Below, in pieces: positions 16,282 through 24,540 of a stretch of 64,000 bases of DNA. A program made the position numbers and the translations under genes. This DNA is from Phormidesmis sp963710175 (lineage in GTDB: Bacteria; Cyanobacteriota; Cyanobacteriia; Phormidesmidales; Phormidesmidaceae), in the NCBI GenBank assembly GCA_963710175.1, contig CAVPZC010000002.1, forward strand, positions 930,001-994,000. Reading direction: 5' to 3'. The notes under the pieces were generated by a model that was not told the origin of the DNA, did no database searches, and saw nothing but the letters and a program-made list of their open reading frames with translations. Position 1 is the stretch's first letter. Each line of letters begins with the position of its first letter.

Positions 16282-17808
16282 TTAGCGCTTGCGAATTTGA
16301 GTGGCTGGCAGCGTTGTTCTACGAGGGGCGATGGCCGGCAGACTGCGCTTCAGGACGGTTCGGGGCAGCGACTGCTCACCGCAGGCAGGCATCTCAGCTA
16401 CCGGAGAAATTTGGGGCAGCGTTTGGGCCAAAACGTCGAGTTCTTCGGGGCCAAGCTGTTCTAATGAGCGATCGCCCAGCAGATCAGCAAGGTTTACCGG
16501 CAGTTTTTGCAATTGGCGGCGCAGCTTATCTGCCAAACCCTCTTTTTGGTATTGGCTTTGGCTGCGGCTCCAAGTGCGGTGTAGCCATAGACTGCTGACA
16601 ATAGCGATCGCCGCCTGAAAGCCAAACTGAGCGGCCAGCGGCCAATTATTAATCTCAGGGCGACCGCCATAGACAAAAAAGACATTGAAAGCGAGAAAAG
16701 TACAGACTGAGAACACCCTATGCAGGCTGAGTTCAGCAGCAGCCAGCGGCTGTTTCTTTTTAAGATAGCCCCGGTAGTAGCGTTCAAAGCGAGCGCATAG
16801 CCAGCAGCTAGCAGCCGCAAAAGCAGCCAGGGTTAGCGGCGCAGCAATCAGCTTAGGAATGGCATTCAGTGGCCCCAACACATAAAATCCAGGATCTACC
16901 AGCGCCGCTACCGTCCGCGATTCGTGGCTCCACACGCCCGAGAAGTAGTAGTTAAAGTTACCGGCATACAGACCGTAGTAACAAAAATAGCCAATTACCA
17001 GCCCTAGATAGCCATATTGCACCAGTCTCCGTCCTGGCTTACGCAACTGCTCCCAGTAAGCCCGCTCAGAGTCAATATCCATACAGGCTGACTTGCAAGA
17101 AACACAGGCGCTTTGTTCCTCGCTCTGACTATCGGCAGTGCGACACATTGACTGAGTCACGCTGTAGGGTGCGGCCTTGTGAGCCTGACTGTCCAACAGA
17201 CCGCGTGGCCCGGTGAAAACAGTTTGCACCATGCCAAACGGACAGACATAGTGACACCAGCTTCTCCCTCCATACAGCGCCACCACGCCCGCCGCCGACA
17301 GCAGCGTTAGGATAAAGAATGCGCCGACGGCAAATCTCACCGAATTTACCAGTAAAATTCGCGCGCTGATGCCTAGAAAGAACAGAACAAACTGAACATA
17401 GAAGTGATTGTTCTGTAGCCAAGTGTTGCGCTCAATCTGTAATAGCGGCTTCATGCCCAGCGCTCTCGGCAGCTGAGAGAAGAAATACAGCGGACAAATG
17501 CGCCGCCAAAACTCATGGCCAAACACCAGCACTACAAAAATGGCGCTGGGCACCACCATTCCCCAAAACACTCGGGTACCAATGGCATAGGGCGCAAGTG
17601 GAACGCAATAGCCCTGAGCGCTGACGCACCGATCCGGGTCAGTGGCGACAGCTAGAGACGGGTCAGCCAGCCAGCTCCAACCGTTCTCAGGCTGGGTTAA
17701 TACCGCCGAAACCGGATCGTAAAACAAAGAGACAATCAGTAGACACCAGGCCAGGAAAATGACCCAGCGCACAGCGTGCATTTTCTTTTCCGATAGGGTA
17801 GATAGCAT
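16282..17808 (-). CDS. NosR/CcoG-like membrane-bound 4Fe-4S ferredoxin
   Basis: A 508-residue polytopic membrane protein. Segments include VRWVIFLAWCLLIVSLFYD, MVVPSAIFVVLVFG and VQFVLFFLGISARILLV. Two cysteine clusters face a redox role: WCHYVCPFGMVQ (about residue 187) and a ferredoxin-like CVSCKSACMDID (about residue 239). CRRIC-type residues near WRRICPLYFF add another CP motif. The C-terminal 120 residues are soluble, with a helical LADLLGDRSLEQLGPEELDVL stretch and a Pro/Arg-rich tail. NosR-like and CcoG-like proteins move electrons across or along membranes. Directly downstream on the same strand lies the FHA flavoprotein, so the pair is likely a quinol- or NAD(P)H-linked electron pathway. 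The terminal acceptor is not evident. Confidence 0.8.
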   Translation of the reverse strand: MLSTLSEKKMHAVRWVIFLAWCLLIVSLFYDPVSAVLTQPENGWSWLADPSLAVATDPDRCVSAQGYCVPLAPYAIGTRVFWGMVVPSAIFVVLVFGHEFWRRICPLYFFSQLPRALGMKPLLQIERNTWLQNNHFYVQFVLFFLGISARILLVNSVRFAVGAFFILTLLSAAGVVALYGGRSWCHYVCPFGMVQTVFTGPRGLLDSQAHKAAPYSVTQSMCRTADSQSEEQSACVSCKSACMDIDSERAYWEQLRKPGRRLVQYGYLGLVIGYFCYYGLYAGNFNYYFSGVWSHESRTVAALVDPGFYVLGPLNAIPKLIAAPLTLAAFAAASCWLCARFERYYRGYLKKKQPLAAAELSLHRVFSVCTFLAFNVFFVYGGRPEINNWPLAAQFGFQAAIAIVSSLWLHRTWSRSQSQYQKEGLADKLRRQLQKLPVNLADLLGDRSLEQLGPEELDVLAQTLPQISPVAEMPACGEQSLPRTVLKRSLPAIAPRRTTLPATQIRKR

Positions 17809-17898
17809 TGGTTTATCACTCGTGCTTGCTATCTATCTATCGGAAGAATCGCTTAGCCTTCTGCAAAGCTTGGCTATGTTTGCGTTGTTTTGCCGGAT

Positions 17899-17938
17899 GG
17901 GGGGCGATCGCCACCGAATTGACAAGCGATCGCCCCCC
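17899..17938. repeat. Palindrome built from two HIP1 octamers
   Basis: GGGGGGCGATCGC (17899-17911) and GCGATCGCCCCCC (17926-17938) form a perfect 13-bp stem around a 14-base loop. Each arm contains one HIP1 octamer GCGATCGC. It lies in the 236-base gap upstream of the NosR-like gene, with no T-run on either side. Confidence 0.7.
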
Positions 17939-18044
17939 GAATCTCCTAAATTGTTGACTCAGCACTCACGCGCTTAGTCAAAATCGCCATCACCTCATTT
18001 CGCCTGCCCGTAGAAACAAGCCTGCTCCAGTCGTTCGGCTCGGC

Positions 18045-18191
18045 TTATTTGAGATGGCGCAGCAGCTTGATAGTCGATTGCACAGCTTGAGGTGTGCCAA
18101 ACAACAGGTGCCGGATGTTTTCGCCGGATGCGGTTGGCACAGCAGCAGTATCTGTGGACGCTACAGCGCCCTGAACACTAGGGATAAACAT
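18045..18191 (-). CDS. Small conserved cyanobacterial protein, 48 aa
   Basis: Reading from the ATG at 18191 gives MFIPSVQGAV, a Ser/Thr/Ala linker, and a C-terminal block IRHLLFGTPQAVQSTIKLL. I recall similar short cyanobacterial proteins with an HLLFGTPxAVxxTI block, of unknown function. The frame extends to 18257, but the extra 22 residues are arginine/tryptophan-rich and look non-coding. It lies alone between the NosR-like gene and the structured segment before the glycosylase gene. No role can be given. Confidence 0.5.
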   Translation of the reverse strand: MFIPSVQGAVASTDTAAVPTASGENIRHLLFGTPQAVQSTIKLLRHLK

Positions 18192-18278
18192 GAGTAAATC
18201 TGGTCTCCAAACGGGTTTGCGAGGAAACCAGAGCACAAGTGACCCAGCCACCCACAAAGATGACGTGCAAATCGGGGG

Positions 18279-18369
18279 CGGCTAGGGGTTACATTTACCC
18301 TAGCGTCCGGGATTGCGTGTGAATCCTGGGGTTAGCCGTCGGTTGGGTGCTCTTACACCCGCCGATGGC
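18279..18369 (+). ncRNA. Candidate structured RNA (three hairpins) upstream of the 3-methyladenine glycosylase
   Basis: Three consecutive stems can be drawn: GCTAGGG/CCCTAGC (18281-18304), CCGGGATT/AATCCTGG with a 7-base loop (18307-18329), and GCCGTCGG..GGGTG/CACCC.CCGATGGC (18335-18369). Two G-U pairs occur only if the plus strand is the RNA, which favours that strand. An alternative pairing CGGCTA (18279-18284) with TAGCCG (18333-18338) would exclude the first and third stems, as in a switching leader. The downstream gene starts 105 bases later. It matches no RNA family that I recognise. Confidence 0.35.
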
Positions 18370-18473
18370 GCTAGATTGATTGAGTTCTGGATAACAGGCG
18401 CGAACGGCTTCGCTACCATAGAATAAGAAGATAAGCGTATTTTTACAAGCAGTCAAGCTAAAGATTAGGAGAG

Positions 18474-19103
18474 ATGCCCAACTCTAAAATTTCTCAGCCG
18501 CTAGCTGCCGATTGGTTTAACCGGCCTTCATCACAAGTTGCCGTAGATTTGATTGGCTGCGTCCTGGCGAGAGAAGTTAACGGCGAGACTATACGTGGCC
18601 AGATTGTAGAGACCGAAGCCTACGAAGCGGGCGACCCGGCCATGTACGCTTATCAGGAAAAGACAAAGCGAAATGAAGTGGTCTTTGGCCCAGCTGGAAT
18701 TGCTTATGTCTATCGGATTTACCGGCAGTATCACTGTTTTAACATCGTCACAGATCGCGATGACTTTGCCAGCACTATTTTAATTAGAGCGATTGATTTA
18801 GAACAGCGCCCGAGCTGGATAGACCCAGACAAAGAGAAGCTCCCTAAAGTGTGTGCCGGGCCAGGCAAGCTGTGCCGCACCCTCCAGCTAGATGAATCTT
18901 GGCGAGGTGTGCAAATTCACCCCGATTCGGGGCTGTGGGTAGAGGAGCGATCGCCTTCAGTCGCTCAGCATCTCTCCGCAGACCCCTCTGCTATCGCCCA
19001 GACCACTCGCATCGGCCTTAGCAAAGGGGCCGATATTCCCTGGCGCTGGTATCTCACCACGTCTCCAGCCGTCTCAAAGAAAGCGGCTAAAGCAAAGCAG
19101 TAG
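18474..19103 (+). CDS. mpg: DNA-3-methyladenine glycosylase (AAG/MPG family)
   Basis: Removes alkylated purines such as 3-methyladenine from DNA to start base-excision repair. The 209-residue product carries the family blocks VAVDLIGCVLAR, IVETEAYEAGDPA (with the catalytic Glu of the VETEAY motif), KRNEVVFGPAGIAYVYRIYRQYHCFNIVT, ILIRAID and GPGKLCRTL. The histidine-containing FNIVT stretch replaces the more usual LNVV. The ATG at 18474 is preceded by TAGGAGAG, a good ribosome site. The C-terminal tail KKAAKAKQ is basic, and the stop codon lies inside a hairpin. Confidence 0.92.
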   Translation: MPNSKISQPLAADWFNRPSSQVAVDLIGCVLAREVNGETIRGQIVETEAYEAGDPAMYAYQEKTKRNEVVFGPAGIAYVYRIYRQYHCFNIVTDRDDFASTILIRAIDLEQRPSWIDPDKEKLPKVCAGPGKLCRTLQLDESWRGVQIHPDSGLWVEERSPSVAQHLSADPSAIAQTTRIGLSKGADIPWRWYLTTSPAVSKKAAKAKQ

Positions 19104-19132
19104 CCTTTATCCATAAAAGCTACTGCTTTATC
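19094..19132 (+). terminator. Terminator-like hairpin overlapping the mpg stop codon
   Basis: AAAGCAGTAGC (19094-19104) pairs perfectly with GCTACTGCTTT (19119-19129), with further TTTAT/ATAAA pairing inside the loop. The downstream bases ATCTATCATTGCTTTG are moderately U-rich. The TAG stop of the glycosylase gene is within the left arm. Confidence 0.5.
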
Positions 19133-19173
19133 TATCATTGCTTTGTCTAAAAATAAGTGAGGAGAGCCGTTTT

Positions 19174-19386
19174 TTAGTAGCTTTTACCGAAATCAGCCCA
19201 AAGTGTGGCTTCGTGCGGAATCACAATCTCTGCATCAGTCGTCGCGCTGACTGATGTGCCTTGCTGGGCTGGCCCTAAAGCAGTGCGGACAACGGTGTAG
19301 CCCAAGACGAAGGTTACACCTGCTATGAAAATACTGGCGATCGCCCGGTCAGCAGTAGAAGCGCGGTTTAATTGGTTGTAGCTCAT
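19174..19386 (-). CDS. Small single-pass membrane protein, 70 aa
   Basis: MSYNQLNRASTADRAIASIF starts a 70-residue product with one membrane helix (IFIAGVTFVLGYTVVRTAL) and a polar C-terminal tail ending ATLWADFGKSY. There is no cofactor-binding or chlorophyll-binding motif, so it is not an obvious HLIP or photosystem subunit. Two operator-like dyads lie 60-106 bases upstream of its start, suggesting regulated expression. The family was not recognised. Confidence 0.6.
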   Translation of the reverse strand: MSYNQLNRASTADRAIASIFIAGVTFVLGYTVVRTALGPAQQGTSVSATTDAEIVIPHEATLWADFGKSY

Positions 19387-19445
19387 AGGAGGTTAGCCTG
19401 TAGTAATGCCGTCGCTTCCTATGATGCCATGCTTTTTGGTAGCCC

Positions 19446-19492
19446 TGTATACTGTTTACAATTATTTTGTATTTGCGTATACAGTTTATACG
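19446..19492. promoter_or_regulatory. Pair of operator-like dyads upstream of the 70-aa membrane protein
   Basis: CGTATACAGTTTATACG (19476-19492) is a perfect 6-bp dyad around CAGTT. A related copy, TGTATACTGTTTACA, lies at 19446-19460. The two share 12 of 14 bases in direct orientation and are spaced 30 bases, close to three helical turns. This arrangement fits a dimeric repressor binding on one DNA face. Confidence 0.45.
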
Positions 19493-19509
19493 TGCCTGAG
19501 GAGGGTGGA

Positions 19510-19662
19510 TTAGTCTCTGAGCGGCTGACTTGACTCAAAGGGCTGCGAGAGCTGATCGACTAGCGGCACTGGCAAACCTACCAGGTGAGTGACCAGGCCC
19601 TGGCTCATACCAGCCAAAAGTCCTAGAACAGCAGGCAAAATGAGAGGCGCTAAGTTATTCAT
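19510..19662 (-). CDS. Possible 50-residue membrane peptide downstream of the secretion operon
   Basis: The minus-strand frame starting ATG at 19662 encodes MNNLAPLILPAVLGLLAGMS followed by QGLVTHLVGLPVPLVDQL and a polar tail SQPFESSQPLRD, ending TAA at 19510. It has one strongly hydrophobic N-terminal segment that could be a membrane anchor or a signal sequence. It lies 195 bases after the HlyD gene on the same strand. The composition is protein-like, but no family was recognised and there is no double-glycine leader. Confidence 0.45.
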   Translation of the reverse strand: MNNLAPLILPAVLGLLAGMSQGLVTHLVGLPVPLVDQLSQPFESSQPLRD

Positions 19663-19806
19663 AAACCGAGTAAGAACTACCTATATAAGGTCTCAACTAT
19701 GCTGACTGACATTTGTAGCAACCTTTACTTTCCGTAGTGAAGACCTCAAAAAGTATGTAGTTATTGCATGAAATCAATGCAAAACTGCAACTCTTAACGT
19801 CTATTT

Positions 19807-19826
19807 CTGCCTCAGAGTAGAGGCAG
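19807..19826 (-). terminator. Stem-loop downstream of hlyD
   Basis: CTGCCTC (19807-19813) pairs with GAGGCAG (19820-19826) around a 6-base loop, 31 bases after the stop of the HlyD adaptor gene. No U-tract follows, so termination is only suggested by position. Confidence 0.3.
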
Positions 19827-19856
19827 GCGCTTGCGGTCTCTTCCTATAGAGAGGTG

Positions 19857-21413
19857 CTAGCTGCCAGATTTTACAGAGTTAACTTTGCGAACAAACAAAT
19901 CGGTGAAGAATGTGATCACCCGGCGCTTGCGCAGCTTGATATTGGCATTGAGAGACATGCCTGAGCGCAGGCTAAGGGCATCGCCATTGGCGACAAACTG
20001 CTGCGCGTCTAGCGTGACTTCCGCTGGAAAGCGATAGTACTGGAAGACCTCGTCTGGCGGCAGTGCGTCGGTACCAATGCTCGTTAGAGTGCCTTCCATA
20101 TCGCCAAACTCGCTATACGAGAAAGCATCAATTCGCACGTCTACTTTTTGCCCAATTTCTACAAAGCCAATGTCTTTGTTAGGGATAAATACGCGGGCGA
20201 CTAGCGCATCTTGAGGGACAATTTCCATCATTGGCTCGGTAGAGTTGGCAACGTAGCCCGCTCGGTTGGCTTTGAGATTGAAAACGGTGCCGTTTACAGG
20301 CGCAGTCAGCGCCTGGTACTTAATGCTTTGCTTCAGCTCAGCGAGCTGGCCGTCAAGCTCGCTGAGCTGTCGGTCGTTTTCTAGAATCCGCTGGGTGAGC
20401 TGACTGTCAATCTCGGCAATGCGCTGGTCGTTGACTGAAATGCGATCTTGCAAGCTCTCACGCGATTCAAAAGAGGTGCGAGAGACCTCTTGCTCCGCCT
20501 GAGAGATTTGATAGGTCAGCCGATCAATTTCTTGCTGCAAGGTGCTGACTTCTGTTTGCTTGTTGTTGACTTCCTGCTCTTGCTGGAGGTAAGAGAGTTC
20601 GGCGACAGCGCCCTGCTCGTTGAGTGTTTTGAGCCGAGATAGAATTTCCTGGTTCGTGGCCAAATCGCTTCTGGCGTTGCTGAGCTGCACGCGGGTTTGG
20701 CCAAGCTGCTCGCGCAGCTGATCGGTTTGCAGACGGTTAATGCGCTGCTGTGAATTTAGCCGAGACTGAGAGGTTTCTAAGCGGTCTAGCTGTTGGGGGT
20801 CAAGGCCGGCTGTGCCGCCATCCATTTGGGCTCGGTACAGGCGGTTGCTGGCAAGGAGTTCAGCGCGATCGCGCCCTCGCTGAATCAAATCGGCAGAGAC
20901 GCCTTCTGGGGCAACTGCATCCACTGAGCCATCGAGCTGAGCCCGATAGTAGGCGTTTTCAGCCCGCAGCCTTTCGGCAATCTCCTGACTGGACTTGAGC
21001 TGCGCGGCAGTCGCCGTTTCATCTAGCGTAGCCACTACCTGACCTTTGTCTACCCGCTCCCCTTCTTCTACCAAAACTTCTTCTACTACGCCGCCTACAG
21101 GAGCCTGCACCACCTGCACCACGCCTTCGGGTTCGAGCTTGCCCTGGGCAGTAATCGCTTCATCTACTTCGGCTAAGCAGGCCCACAGCACTGAGGCCGA
21201 AGTCACCCCCATAATCGCCCACACAATCGCCTTCGACCAGCGCGGCGACTGCCGCAAGATCACCGGCTTATCGAATGACTGCGGCACATAGGCGTCAAAC
21301 TGCGGCGTGCTGCCGTTAGAAGGCATACCCGCACCACCGCCGTTGACTAGCGCGTTGCTGCCATTGCCATTACTGGATACGTCTGCCTTAGATCGATCAG
21401 AAGTGCTAGTCAT
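19857..21413 (-). CDS. hlyD: HlyD-family periplasmic adaptor of a type I secretion system
   Basis: The adaptor bridges the inner-membrane ABC exporter to an outer-membrane TolC channel. The 518-residue product starts with a disordered Ser/Asn/Gly-rich cytoplasmic tail. A single membrane helix follows (AIVWAIMGVTSASVLWACLAEV, about residues 65-86), then the lipoyl/barrel strand GVVQVVQAPVGGVVEEVLVEEGERV. A long coiled coil (about 130-370) and the closing half of the lipoyl motif (LTAPVNGTVFNLKANRAGYV) come next. The beta-barrel region contains IPNKDIGFVEIGQKVDVRIDAF. Two bases separate it from the ABC gene, so they are co-transcribed. No TolC gene is nearby, which is usual because TolC is shared. 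Confidence 0.93.
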   Translation of the reverse strand: MTSTSDRSKADVSSNGNGSNALVNGGGAGMPSNGSTPQFDAYVPQSFDKPVILRQSPRWSKAIVWAIMGVTSASVLWACLAEVDEAITAQGKLEPEGVVQVVQAPVGGVVEEVLVEEGERVDKGQVVATLDETATAAQLKSSQEIAERLRAENAYYRAQLDGSVDAVAPEGVSADLIQRGRDRAELLASNRLYRAQMDGGTAGLDPQQLDRLETSQSRLNSQQRINRLQTDQLREQLGQTRVQLSNARSDLATNQEILSRLKTLNEQGAVAELSYLQQEQEVNNKQTEVSTLQQEIDRLTYQISQAEQEVSRTSFESRESLQDRISVNDQRIAEIDSQLTQRILENDRQLSELDGQLAELKQSIKYQALTAPVNGTVFNLKANRAGYVANSTEPMMEIVPQDALVARVFIPNKDIGFVEIGQKVDVRIDAFSYSEFGDMEGTLTSIGTDALPPDEVFQYYRFPAEVTLDAQQFVANGDALSLRSGMSLNANIKLRKRRVITFFTDLFVRKVNSVKSGS

Positions 21414-21415
21414 CG

Positions 21416-24400
21416 TTAGTTTTCTCCCTTCTGCTCAGATAGGCAGTAGTAGCGACCTTTGAGCGCCATCAGCTCGGCGTGGGTGCCGAGCTCGACGACG
21501 GCTCCTTTCTCCATCACCAAAATCCGGTCGGACTGGCGAATGGTGCTCAGGCGGTGAGTGATAAAAAATACGGTGCGGCCATTGGCCCACTGCTTTAAGT
21601 TACGGCAAACTTGGGCTTCGGTATCGTAGTCGAGGGCGCTGGTGGCTTCGTCTAAAATTAGCAGCCGAGGGTTTTGTAAGACAGTGCGGGCGATCGCAAT
21701 TCGCTGCCGCTGTCCGCCCGAGAGTGAAGCTCCCCGTTCGCCCACCCTTGAATTGTAGCCACTGGGCAAATCCATAATAAAGTCATGGGCACCGGCAATC
21801 TTAGCCGCCGTGACGATGCTTTCGGTATCGGCCTGCGGATTGGTCAGGGCAATATTGTCTTGAATGCTGCCCTCAAATAGCAGACTGTCTTGCGGCACAA
21901 TGCCTACCTGCTGACGCAGTGAGTACAGCTCCACTTTGCTGATGTCGTAATTGTCGATTAAAATTCGCCCCGACTCGGCATTGTAAAGGCGCGGCAGCAG
22001 CTTCATCAGCGTACTTTTACCCGAGCCGCTCTGCCCGACAATGCCGATAAATTCACCCGCGTGGAATTCCAGATTGACATTCACCAGCTGCAAAGGGCCA
22101 GAGGGCGCAAACCGAAAAGAAAGATTTTCGTAGCGCACGTTGCCCCTAATCTCAGGCATCGGGATCTGAGCGCGATCTTCCGGGGCCTGCTCTTGAGGAT
22201 AGTCAATAATGTCGCTCAGCCGCTCTAGCGACAGGGCCGTCTCCTGAAAATTTTGCCAGAGCTGAGTCAGACGTAGCAGAGGCTGAGTCACATAGCCAGA
22301 GATAATCCGGAAGGCAATCAGACCGCCTAAGGTCAGCGTTCCATCGAGTACCAGCGTTGCCCCCACCCACAGCACCAGCAGCCCCGACAGCTTATTGAGA
22401 AAGCCACTGGCCGACCCAGCAGTCGTAGAAGTCAGTACGGTTTTAAAGCCATCGCTGACGTAACGGGCGTACTTTTCCTGCCACTTCCAGCGGGTTTTTA
22501 GCTCCATGTTTTGAGCTTTTACCGTCTGCACACCCGAGAGCGCCTCCACTAAGAAAGACTGGGTCTCAGCATTGCGCTCAGCCTTAGCCCGCAGCTGACG
22601 GCGCACAATCGGCGAGACAAAAAAGGTGAGAATCATAAACAGCGGAATGGTCGCCAGCGCCACAAAGGTCAGCTTCACGCTGTAAATAAACATCACCAGG
22701 ATGTAAACCACCGAAAACAGCGCGTCGAGCACCACCGTGAGCGCGGTGCCGGTAAGGAACTGTCGAATATTTTCAAGCTCATTTACCCGGCTGGAAAGTT
22801 CACCCACCGGGCGACGGTCGAAGTAGCGCAGCGGTAGCCGCAGCAAATGGTCAATAATTTCGGCCCCGAGAGCCATGTCAATCCGGTTAGTGGTGTCGAC
22901 AAACAGATAGGTGCGCAGACTGGTGAGAATGGCCTCAAAAATGGCGACCACTACCAGCAAAATGCCCAGCACTTGCAGGGTGTCGGTGCTGTTTTGCAAA
23001 ATCACCTTGTCGATGATCACCTGCACCATCAGCGGATTGGCCAGACCAAAAATTTGCACAAAGAGTGAGGCCACCAGCACCGTTGTCAGCACGCCTCGAT
23101 AGCGCTTGAGCGAGGGCAGAAACCAGCTAAGGCCAAACTTTTGCTGGGGGGTTTGCTCAGTGGTCTCAACCAGCAGAATTTCACCTTCTGGTCCCCAAAT
23201 TTCGGCAAAAGCTTGAGGCGAGTGGCGCACAATCTTATTGTCGGCGGGCACCCCCAGGACATATTCTCGCTCGGAGGTTTCGTAGATGATGGCGAAGCCG
23301 TCTCGCCACTTAACTAGGGCGAGTTTGGGCAGGCGAGCTATTGCACTTGCCGGTACTTTGGCTAGCTGCGGCTTCAGCCCCACCAGGTCTGCCACTGCGC
23401 CGCAGGCCGTCAAAGACAGGTGACCTAGTCGTTCGCTCTGATTGGTCAACACTCGCTGCACCACATCGCGCTTGAAAGGCATTTCCAAGTGCTGCGCCAC
23501 CATTGCGAAGCAAGCTAGGGCTGAACCCACTTCACCGCGCCCGCGCATTACCGGGTACTTAATGGCATTGGCCCGGGCTGACCCTGCCTCAATTAGATTG
23601 GAGTCGTAGGACAGCTCGGACGCATAGGGAATGGTGCTTTGTACAACCGGCATACCGCTATCGTTAATCGGGCGGCCATCGCTGGGGGGAACCGGTGTGT
23701 GGCCGTTTTGACCATCGGCGTTTCGACCATCGGTAGGTTCTGTATCGGCATCGGCTGGTATGATCGCTCCCCCACCGGACTCTATATGCTGAGTAGCCAG
23801 CTGGCGCATGTCTATACCCACCAGCCGGGTAGGGCGCTGGCAGGCAACGCGGCCATCTAGCATCTCGGGCAGCAGCCAGCTACCGGCAGGATGACTGGAG
23901 ATGCTCTCAGAGCTGATAAACCACAGGTGATTGGGGTCGGGGTCGGAGAGCTTGATCGGCCCGGCGCTGACGGTCGCAGCGATCGCTTCGGTTTGCAGCT
24001 GTTGGGCAGTCTTAGCGAGATCGCCAACGCTGCGGGCCTGCGTCTTAAAGTACTGAGCGACTAGGTCGAATACTTCTGACAGGTAGCAGGGACTGGCGAT
24101 CGCCTGAGCAAATTTTCTGTGTTCGCCCATCAGCTGTCGAATGGTGATGATGGGTAGAACCAGGGCGATCACTTCCGAGGAGGCGATCGCCTGTTCACAA
24201 GGTACCCCTCGCACCAGACCGGCCAATCCTAAAACCGCGCCCGGCTGCAATAGCGCCAGCGTCATCGGCGTTTTTTGGTAGGGATCAGCGCCCAGCAGCC
24301 TGCCCTGCCCTTCCAAAATGACCACTAGCTGATGGGGCATCAGCTCCTGCCGCAGGATCGGCTGACCGATGCGATAGCGCAGCATTTGGCCACTGCTAGC

Positions 24401-24487
24401 CAACGTCTCTAAGATCGCGACCGGCAGCTGATCAAAGGGGAAAGTTGCCCCCAAGCTTTGTTCAAGTGAGACTTTGGTATAGGTCAT
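21416..24487 (-). CDS. Type I secretion ABC exporter with cNMP-like and degenerate C39 domains
   Basis: A 1023-residue fused exporter. Residues 20-130 resemble a cyclic-nucleotide-binding fold (IGQPILRQELMPHQLVVILEGQG). Residues 310-440 resemble a C39 peptidase. Its catalytic Cys position is lost (GEVGSALACFAMV instead of DCG.ACL) and the His motif is missing (DGFAIIYE). It is therefore likely a non-cleaving substrate-docking domain, as in HlyB. Six membrane helices span roughly 460-730. The nucleotide-binding domain has Walker A GQSGSGKST, signature LSGGQRQR and Walker B LLILDEATSALD. It lies between the PPIase and HlyD genes. The substrate probably carries a C-terminal secretion signal, as for RTX proteins, but none is encoded here. 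Confidence 0.92.
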   Translation of the reverse strand: MTYTKVSLEQSLGATFPFDQLPVAILETLASSGQMLRYRIGQPILRQELMPHQLVVILEGQGRLLGADPYQKTPMTLALLQPGAVLGLAGLVRGVPCEQAIASSEVIALVLPIITIRQLMGEHRKFAQAIASPCYLSEVFDLVAQYFKTQARSVGDLAKTAQQLQTEAIAATVSAGPIKLSDPDPNHLWFISSESISSHPAGSWLLPEMLDGRVACQRPTRLVGIDMRQLATQHIESGGGAIIPADADTEPTDGRNADGQNGHTPVPPSDGRPINDSGMPVVQSTIPYASELSYDSNLIEAGSARANAIKYPVMRGRGEVGSALACFAMVAQHLEMPFKRDVVQRVLTNQSERLGHLSLTACGAVADLVGLKPQLAKVPASAIARLPKLALVKWRDGFAIIYETSEREYVLGVPADNKIVRHSPQAFAEIWGPEGEILLVETTEQTPQQKFGLSWFLPSLKRYRGVLTTVLVASLFVQIFGLANPLMVQVIIDKVILQNSTDTLQVLGILLVVVAIFEAILTSLRTYLFVDTTNRIDMALGAEIIDHLLRLPLRYFDRRPVGELSSRVNELENIRQFLTGTALTVVLDALFSVVYILVMFIYSVKLTFVALATIPLFMILTFFVSPIVRRQLRAKAERNAETQSFLVEALSGVQTVKAQNMELKTRWKWQEKYARYVSDGFKTVLTSTTAGSASGFLNKLSGLLVLWVGATLVLDGTLTLGGLIAFRIISGYVTQPLLRLTQLWQNFQETALSLERLSDIIDYPQEQAPEDRAQIPMPEIRGNVRYENLSFRFAPSGPLQLVNVNLEFHAGEFIGIVGQSGSGKSTLMKLLPRLYNAESGRILIDNYDISKVELYSLRQQVGIVPQDSLLFEGSIQDNIALTNPQADTESIVTAAKIAGAHDFIMDLPSGYNSRVGERGASLSGGQRQRIAIARTVLQNPRLLILDEATSALDYDTEAQVCRNLKQWANGRTVFFITHRLSTIRQSDRILVMEKGAVVELGTHAELMALKGRYYCLSEQKGEN

Positions 24488-24540
24488 AAGTGAACGAGAA
24501 CAGAGGGCAATAGAGCGCAGCGGAGAGTCGTGTAAACGAG

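Noticed and set aside
18307..18329. Possible tRNA T-arm (5-bp stem with 7-base loop)
   Set aside because: The loop GCGTGTG lacks the TTCRA pattern, and no acceptor stem or anticodon arm can be drawn around it.
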